Source: Prevotella sp.
GTDB taxonomy: Bacteria > Bacteroidota > Bacteroidia > Bacteroidales > Bacteroidaceae
DNA: 22,207 nucleotides
Reading direction: 5' to 3'
Assembly: GCA_021204735.1 (NCBI GenBank)
Contig: JAJPYV010000419.1
Coordinates: 1 to 22,207, forward strand
Shown here: piece after piece, positions 17,877 through 22,207 of the stretch
Numbering within the stretch: position 1 is the first letter of the stretch
How the letters are laid out: every line of letters starts with the position of its first letter
The notes under the pieces: generated by a model
What the model was told of the DNA's origin: nothing
What the model saw: only the letters and a program-made list of their open reading frames with translations
Databases searched by the model: none
Made by a program: the position numbers and the translations under genes

Positions 17877-18260
17877 ATGGAAAAAGGAATTAAAAACACT
17901 TTGGAAATGACTGTTACCGAAGACAAGACAGCAGAAGTGATGAAAAGCGGCACGCTGAAAGTACTTGCCACGCCCGCAATGATAGCTCTAATAGAAGAGA
18001 CAGCATGGAAAAGCGTACAGTCGGAACTTGAGGAAGGCCAAGGCACAGTAGGCACTAACCTGAACGTTGACCACGTTGCCCCCACTCCACTTGGCATGAA
18101 AGTGAAATGCGAGACCGAATTGACAGAAGTTGACGGGAGGAAGTTGAAATTCAACGTAAAAGTATATGACGAATGCGGACTGATTGGCAGTGGCACCCAT
18201 GAGCGATTTGTGATTTCATCAGAGAAGTTCCAGGCAAAGGCAAATGCGAAGAACGGATAA
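17877..18260 (+). CDS. Hot-dog-fold thioesterase, FlK (fluoroacetyl-CoA thioesterase)-like
   Basis: This 127-residue cytoplasmic protein is predicted to hydrolyse an acyl-CoA thioester. The segments VLATPAMIALIEETAW (29-44), VGTNLNVDHVAPTP (58-71) and GSGTHERFVI match the small FlK-like thioesterase family. Thr32, Glu40 and His66 have the same spacing as the catalytic Thr42, Glu50 and His76 of FlK, and Gly59 sits where FlK has its conserved Gly69. The natural substrate is unlikely to be fluoroacetyl-CoA in a gut- or rumen-type anaerobe. Related proteins are common in Bacteroidetes, without known substrates to my knowledge. It appears to be a single-gene unit, with its own -7 element and another one between it and the next gene. 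Confidence 0.85.
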   Translation: MEKGIKNTLEMTVTEDKTAEVMKSGTLKVLATPAMIALIEETAWKSVQSELEEGQGTVGTNLNVDHVAPTPLGMKVKCETELTEVDGRKLKFNVKVYDECGLIGSGTHERFVISSEKFQAKANAKNG

Positions 18261-18316
18261 AAGTTTCATTTAGATATTTTTAGAGACGGTAATACATATA
18301 AATGAAATATTTGTTG

Positions 18317-18324
18317 TAATTTTG
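18317..18324 (+). promoter_or_regulatory. Predicted promoter of the fur-like/purA operon (-7 element)
   Basis: TAATTTTG matches TAnnTTTG and lies 26 bases before the start of the Fur-family gene. A -33 element is not evident. Confidence 0.5.
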
Positions 18325-18350
18325 TAAACGGAATCAGAGTTATATGAATT

Positions 18351-18851
18351 ATGAAGAATAATTCCGATGACGTGGCTCGGCAGATATTGACCAATTATCT
18401 GTTACAAAACAATTGTCGCAAAACCCCGGAGCGCTTTGCGATTTTAGAAACCGTATATAAATTCAAGTCATATTTTTCGATTCAGGATTTAAGCGACAAA
18501 TTAGCAAGTAAACATTTTCCAATCAGTCGTGCCACATTATATAACACCCTGAAACTTTTCATAAAACTCAAAATAGTGGTTTATCATCATCTTGATGAAG
18601 GTATCCGCTATGAGGCGTGCCATACAAACAACCGTTGCATAAGGATATGCACAATATGCGGCAAAGAGCAGGCCTTAGACGTACCAGAAATAGTGAAAGC
18701 AATTGAGGGCACCCATTTCAAAAGATTTCACTATGAAGGCTTCACTCTTTTTGTGTATGGAGTGTGCAGCACATGTCTCGCCATACAGACACGCCAGAAA
18801 AAGAAGCAAAATGCTAAAAACAAAGTTGAAACAACATACAAGAAAAAATGA
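18351..18851 (+). CDS. Fur-family transcriptional regulator
   Basis: This 166-residue protein has the Fur winged-helix domain (about 10-85). RKTPERFAILETVY begins it and the recognition helix PISRATLYNTLKLF spans 57-70. The dimerisation domain carries two structural zinc pairs, CTIC (100-103) and CSTC (139-142). The usual His-rich metal-sensing motif (HHHDH in classical Fur) is absent; the same place reads EACHTNNRCIRIC, with extra Cys90 and Cys96. It may therefore sense something other than iron, or use Cys ligands. The tail (about 148-166) is strongly basic. Its stop overlaps the purA start by 4 bases (ATGA), so the two are translationally coupled. I recall a Fur-like gene next to purA in other Bacteroidales, which suggests a conserved unit. 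Confidence 0.9.
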   Translation: MKNNSDDVARQILTNYLLQNNCRKTPERFAILETVYKFKSYFSIQDLSDKLASKHFPISRATLYNTLKLFIKLKIVVYHHLDEGIRYEACHTNNRCIRICTICGKEQALDVPEIVKAIEGTHFKRFHYEGFTLFVYGVCSTCLAIQTRQKKKQNAKNKVETTYKKK

Positions 18852-20122
18852 AACAAGGCAAAGTTGACGTATTGCTCGGTTTGCAATGGGGCGACGAGGG
18901 CAAAGGAAAGGTAGTTGACGTGCTCACCCCCAATTACGACATCGTGGCCCGCTTTCAGGGCGGTCCCAATGCAGGACATACGCTCGAATTCGATGGCAAG
19001 AAATTCGTTCTCAGAAGCATTCCCTCTGGCATATTCCAGGGCGGGAAAATTAACGTTATAGGCAACGGAGTGGTAATCGCCCCCGACCTCTTTATGGATG
19101 AGGCAAAGGATTTGGAAAAGAGTGGAACCCCACTGAAAGACCGACTGTATATCTCAAAGAAAGCACACCTGATAATGCCGACCCACCGACTTTTAGATGC
19201 CGCATACGAGGCAGCGAAGGGCAAGAACAAGGTAGGAACAACAGGCAAGGGTATCGGTCCAACTTACACCGACAAGGTATCCCGCAACGGATTGCGTGTG
19301 GGAGACATTTTCGAAAATTTCGATGAAAAATATGCCGCCCATAAAGCTCGCCATGAGTATATCCTAAAATCACTTAACTATACCGACTACGACATTACGG
19401 AAACAGAGAAGAAATGGATGGAAGGAATAGAATACATCCGCCAGTTCCACGTAATCGATTCGGAGCATCTAATCAACAAGGCACTTAAATCTGGAATGTC
19501 CATCCTCTGTGAAGGAGCGCAAGGCACAATGCTTGATGTGGATTTCGGCAGTTATCCATTCGTAACATCCTCCAACACGATATGCGCCGGGGCGTGCATA
19601 GGACTTGGTATCGGACCAAATAAGATTGGAGAGGTTTACGGTATTATGAAAGCATATTGCACACGTGTAGGAGCAGGACCATTCCCTACTGAACTGTTTG
19701 ATTCAACAGGCAGCCTAATCCGCGAATTAGGTCACGAATACGGAGCTGTTACAGGGAGGGAGCGCAGGTGTGGATGGATAGATCTCGTGGCTCTGCGGTA
19801 TGCAATAATGGTAAATGGCGTTACCCAACTCATAATGATGAAGAGCGACGTACTTGATGGTTTCGACACCATAAAAGCATGTGTAGCATATAAGCATAAC
19901 GGTCAGATAGTGAAAGATTTTCCATATAATATTGAACAAAATATTGAACCAGTATATAAAGAACTGAAAGGTTGGAAAACCGACATGACCCATATCACTT
20001 CGGAAGATGAATTTCCACAAGAGTTCAACAACTACATAAAGTTCCTCGAAGGTGAACTTGAAACCCCAATTAAAATCATCTCCATCGGTCCCGACCGTGA
20101 ACAGACGATTGTCAGGAAATAA
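18848..20122 (+). CDS. purA: Adenylosuccinate synthetase
   Basis: This 424-residue cytoplasmic enzyme joins IMP and aspartate using GTP to form adenylosuccinate, the first step from IMP to AMP. The N-terminal GLQWGDEGKGK motif (11-21) includes the catalytic Asp16, and GGPNAGHT (38-45) includes His44. CEGAQGTMLDVDFGSYPFVTSSN, GIMKAYCTRVGAGPFPTE and TGRERRCGWIDLVALRYA are all typical of the family, and the length is normal. The start overlaps the end of the Fur-like gene. It is followed by an unusual repeat-rich gap and hisS. Confidence 0.98.
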   Translation: MKQGKVDVLLGLQWGDEGKGKVVDVLTPNYDIVARFQGGPNAGHTLEFDGKKFVLRSIPSGIFQGGKINVIGNGVVIAPDLFMDEAKDLEKSGTPLKDRLYISKKAHLIMPTHRLLDAAYEAAKGKNKVGTTGKGIGPTYTDKVSRNGLRVGDIFENFDEKYAAHKARHEYILKSLNYTDYDITETEKKWMEGIEYIRQFHVIDSEHLINKALKSGMSILCEGAQGTMLDVDFGSYPFVTSSNTICAGACIGLGIGPNKIGEVYGIMKAYCTRVGAGPFPTELFDSTGSLIRELGHEYGAVTGRERRCGWIDLVALRYAIMVNGVTQLIMMKSDVLDGFDTIKACVAYKHNGQIVKDFPYNIEQNIEPVYKELKGWKTDMTHITSEDEFPQEFNNYIKFLEGELETPIKIISIGPDREQTIVRK

Positions 20123-20145
20123 AAAGAAATTAATGTATATAGCAA

Positions 20146-20210
20146 GACGCAAGCAAAAGACGCAAGCAAAAAACGCAAGCCCAAGACGCAAGCAAAGAAC
20201 GCAAGCAAAA
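20146..20210 (+). repeat. Five tandem copies of a 13-bp repeat downstream of purA
   Basis: Five head-to-tail 13-base units with consensus GACGCAAGCAAAA run from 20146 to 20210, with a partial unit (AGCAA) just before. Units 1 and 2 are identical; the others differ at 1-4 positions. No spacers are present, so this is not a CRISPR array. Confidence 0.9.
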
Positions 20211-20213
20211 GTG

Positions 20214-20246
20214 AACTTTTAACTTTTAACTTTTAACTTTTAACTT
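20214..20246 (+). repeat. Heptanucleotide repeat (AACTTTT x4.7) just upstream of hisS
   Basis: Four exact AACTTTT units (20214-20241) plus a partial AACTT end 3 bases before the hisS start codon. Tracts of this kind can change length by slippage, which would alter the sequence right at the translation start. Similar TTTTAAC tracts occur in Bacteroidetes intergenic regions, as I recall. Confidence 0.9.
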
Positions 20247-20249
20247 GAA

Positions 20250-21617
20250 ATGTCTCGTCCAACAATACCCAAAGGAACGCGTGATTTCTCCCCAGAGGAG
20301 ATGTCAAAGCGCAATTACATATTCAATACCATACGTTCAGTATTCGAACTATATGGTTTCAGACAAATAGAAACGCCCGCCATGGAAACCTTGCAGACGC
20401 TATTAGGCAAGTATGGCGAGGAGGGTGACAAACTGCTCTTCAAAGTATTAAACAGCGGGGATTTCCTGCAGAAAATTGACGAGTACGAACTGCTTACCCA
20501 TGACTCCCTGCACCTGTCCACAAAATTGTGCGAGAAAGGTTTGAGATACGATCTCACCGTACCATTCGCACGTTATGTGGTGATGCACAGAGACGAGTTG
20601 CAACTGCCTTTCAGACGCTACCAGATACAACCAGTTTGGCGTGCCGACCGACCACAGAAAGGACGCTACAGAGAGTTCTATCAGTGCGATGCTGATGTTG
20701 TAGGCAGTGATTCCCTACTCAACGAGGTGGAATTGGTGCAAATCATAGACACTGTATTCACCCGTTTCGGAATCAGAGTACAAATCAAAATCAACAACCG
20801 CAAAATACTTTCAGGTTTGGCAGAATACATAGGAGCTCCTGATAAACTCGTTGACATCACCGTAGCAATTGACAAGCTCGACAAGATAGGTATCGACAAC
20901 GTTAACGAGGAACTTCTCGCAAAGGGTCTCACACTTGAACAAGTCAATAAGTTGCAACCCATAATAATGCTGTCAGGCACAAACGAGGAGAAATTCGACG
21001 TAATTTGCGACACGCTCAAAGACTCCGAAATCGGACTTACTGGCGTTGAGGAACTTCGCAAAATCATACGAATGTTGGAAACAAGCGGTGTAAACAACGA
21101 GGTACAATTTGACCTTACCTTAGCCCGAGGCTTGAACTACTACACAGGTGCGATATTCGAGGTTAAGGCTCTCGATGTACAAATCGGTAGCATAACAGGC
21201 GGTGGTCGTTATGACAATCTCACAGGTATTTTCGGCATGCCAGGACTTAGCGGTGTGGGCATTTCCTTCGGAGCCGACCGCATTTTTGATGTACTCAACA
21301 CATTAGACCTCTACCCTAAGGACACAACGGCAGGAGCACATCTACTATTCCTGAATTTCGGAGGAGAAGAACTGTCATGCTCTATGGCGTTAGCAGCCAA
21401 GGCACGACAGAACGGCATAACCACGGAAGTTTATCCCGATAGCGTAAAACTCAAGAAACAAATGACATACGCAAACAACCGAGGCATCCATTTCGTGGCA
21501 ATCATCGGTGAGAACGAGCTTTCACAAGGCAAAGTGATGCTCAAGGATATGCTTTCTGGCGAGCAGTTGCTGATTCCTCAAGAAGAACTGATAGAAAAAG
21601 TTAAGGAAGAAATCTAA
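20250..21617 (+). CDS. hisS: Histidyl-tRNA synthetase
   Basis: This 455-residue class II aminoacyl-tRNA synthetase charges tRNA-His. It begins with [12 protein letters not shown], typical of the N-terminus. Motif 2 (about 120-148) reads [29 protein letters not shown]. The histidine-specific loop [15 protein letters not shown] lies at about 290-305, and motif 3 [12 protein letters not shown] at about 335-347. The C-terminal anticodon-binding domain includes [22 protein letters not shown]. The length is normal. The gap to purA holds two tandem repeat blocks but no obvious terminator or promoter, so hisS may be read from the purA transcript. Confidence 0.97.
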   Translation: MSRPTIPKGTRDFSPEEMSKRNYIFNTIRSVFELYGFRQIETPAMETLQTLLGKYGEEGDKLLFKVLNSGDFLQKIDEYELLTHDSLHLSTKLCEKGLRYDLTVPFARYVVMHRDELQLPFRRYQIQPVWRADRPQKGRYREFYQCDADVVGSDSLLNEVELVQIIDTVFTRFGIRVQIKINNRKILSGLAEYIGAPDKLVDITVAIDKLDKIGIDNVNEELLAKGLTLEQVNKLQPIIMLSGTNEEKFDVICDTLKDSEIGLTGVEELRKIIRMLETSGVNNEVQFDLTLARGLNYYTGAIFEVKALDVQIGSITGGGRYDNLTGIFGMPGLSGVGISFGADRIFDVLNTLDLYPKDTTAGAHLLFLNFGGEELSCSMALAAKARQNGITTEVYPDSVKLKKQMTYANNRGIHFVAIIGENELSQGKVMLKDMLSGEQLLIPQEELIEKVKEEI

Positions 21618-21645
21618 TATCAAAAAATATAAATTATTGACAAGA

Positions 21646-22207
21646 ATGAAAAAGACAATCTTATTATCAGTATTTGCCGCTCTCTTGTTGCTTTTCTCGG
21701 CATTCAAGCAGGAGAACAAAATCACAGTCTTTATGATTGGTGATTCCACGATGGCTAACAAGGACATCAGCGATGACAAGCAAGAACGCGGTTGGGGCAT
21801 GATGCTCCAGAGTTTCTTCACGGAAGATGTAGTTGTTGACAACCACGCCCTTAACGGCAGGTCGTCAAAGAGTTTCATTGATGAGGGTCATTGGCAGGAA
21901 GTGCTCGACTTAATTAAGCCGGGAGACTACGTATTCATCCAGTTCGGTCATAACGATGAAAAAGAAGGTGAGAAACGCCACACAGACCCAGGATCGACAT
22001 TTGACGATAACCTTAGGCGTTTCGCTCTCGAAACTCGTGAGAAAGGCGGCATCCCTGTATTTTTCAACAGTGTTGTAAGACGCAATTTCTCAGGCAGCAA
22101 GACAGCAGTTGCAGACGATGACCTGCGTTCCAACTCCTCAAGCAACCTTGTCGAGGGCGACACACTTATCGACACTCACGGAGCTTATCTTATCTCCCCA
22201 CGCAACG
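21646..22207 (+). CDS. Rhamnogalacturonan acetylesterase-like SGNH hydrolase (CE12), 5' part
   Basis: The gene runs off the right edge; 187 residues are visible. A signal peptide (about 1-20) is followed by block I FMIGDSTMANK (Ser34 nucleophile), the ALNGRSSKSF block (Asn70/Gly71) and the block III motif QFGHNDE (Gly101, Asn103). These are the marks of CE12 rhamnogalacturonan acetylesterases, which remove acetyl groups from galacturonate in rhamnogalacturonan. The final DxxH block lies beyond the window. The start ATG is 28 bases after hisS, and the signal peptide confirms it. The role fits the PUL at the left of the window, although housekeeping genes lie between. It could be the first gene of a second pectin cluster. 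Confidence 0.88.
   Translation, partial: MKKTILLSVFAALLLLFSAFKQENKITVFMIGDSTMANKDISDDKQERGWGMMLQSFFTEDVVVDNHALNGRSSKSFIDEGHWQEVLDLIKPGDYVFIQFGHNDEKEGEKRHTDPGSTFDDNLRRFALETREKGGIPVFFNSVVRRNFSGSKTAVADDDLRSNSSSNLVEGDTLIDTHGAYLISPRN

Noticed and set aside
20211..20220. Terminator for purA at the AAAAGT/ACTTTT inverted repeat
   Set aside because: The possible hairpin has only A-T-rich 6-bp arms with a 2-base loop and is a by-product of the repeats.
20146..20246. CRISPR array
   Set aside because: The units are 13 and 7 bases, directly adjacent with no spacers, and no cas genes are nearby.

Overview
This window is chromosomal DNA from a member of the Bacteroidales, most likely Prevotella or a close relative. 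The evidence is a SusC/SusD pair, several promoters with the Bacteroidetes -7 element (TAnnTTTG), few recognisable Shine-Dalgarno sequences, a DUF3078-type outer-membrane barrel, and the gene order Fur-like regulator, purA, hisS. The species cannot be named from the sequence alone.

Positions 1-14652 hold a polysaccharide utilization locus (PUL) whose enzymes point to rhamnogalacturonan-I or a related rhamnose- and galacturonate-containing pectin. A promoter at 153-182 leads into susC (269-3472) and susD (3493-5655), which end at a hairpin terminator. A second promoter at about 5880 precedes a tightly spaced enzyme operon: a GH106 alpha-L-rhamnosidase, a GH28 polygalacturonase-type enzyme, a GH105 unsaturated-galacturonyl hydrolase, and a 707-residue protein that looks like a six-hairpin glycosidase of uncertain family. 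All four carry export signals. Oligosaccharides imported by SusC/D would be trimmed by alternating removal of rhamnose and (unsaturated) galacturonate. No pectin lyase, surface glycan-binding protein or sensor-regulator lies inside the window.

The most unusual feature is a perfect 916-bp direct tandem duplication inside the GH106 gene (6829-7744 and 7745-8660). Because 916 is not a multiple of three, the second copy is out of frame and the gene is split into a 608-residue and a 620-residue frame. Removing one copy restores one uninterrupted 913-residue GH106 protein exactly. It is either a very recent, reversible inactivating duplication or an assembly artefact.

Positions 14671-18260 hold unrelated genes: mscL (minus strand, with a shortened N-terminus), gapA, a DUF3078 outer-membrane protein (minus strand), and a small hot-dog thioesterase resembling FlK. 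MscL and gapA are divergent with closely packed promoters. gapA and the DUF3078 gene converge on a strong hairpin terminator.

Positions 18351-21617 hold a housekeeping cluster: a Fur-family protein that lacks the usual His-rich metal motif, purA (overlapping it by 4 bp) and hisS. The purA-hisS gap contains two different short tandem repeats, 5 x 13 bp and 4.7 x 7 bp. The window ends inside a CE12-type rhamnogalacturonan acetylesterase gene (21646 onward), so another pectin-related gene, perhaps a second cluster, lies next to hisS.
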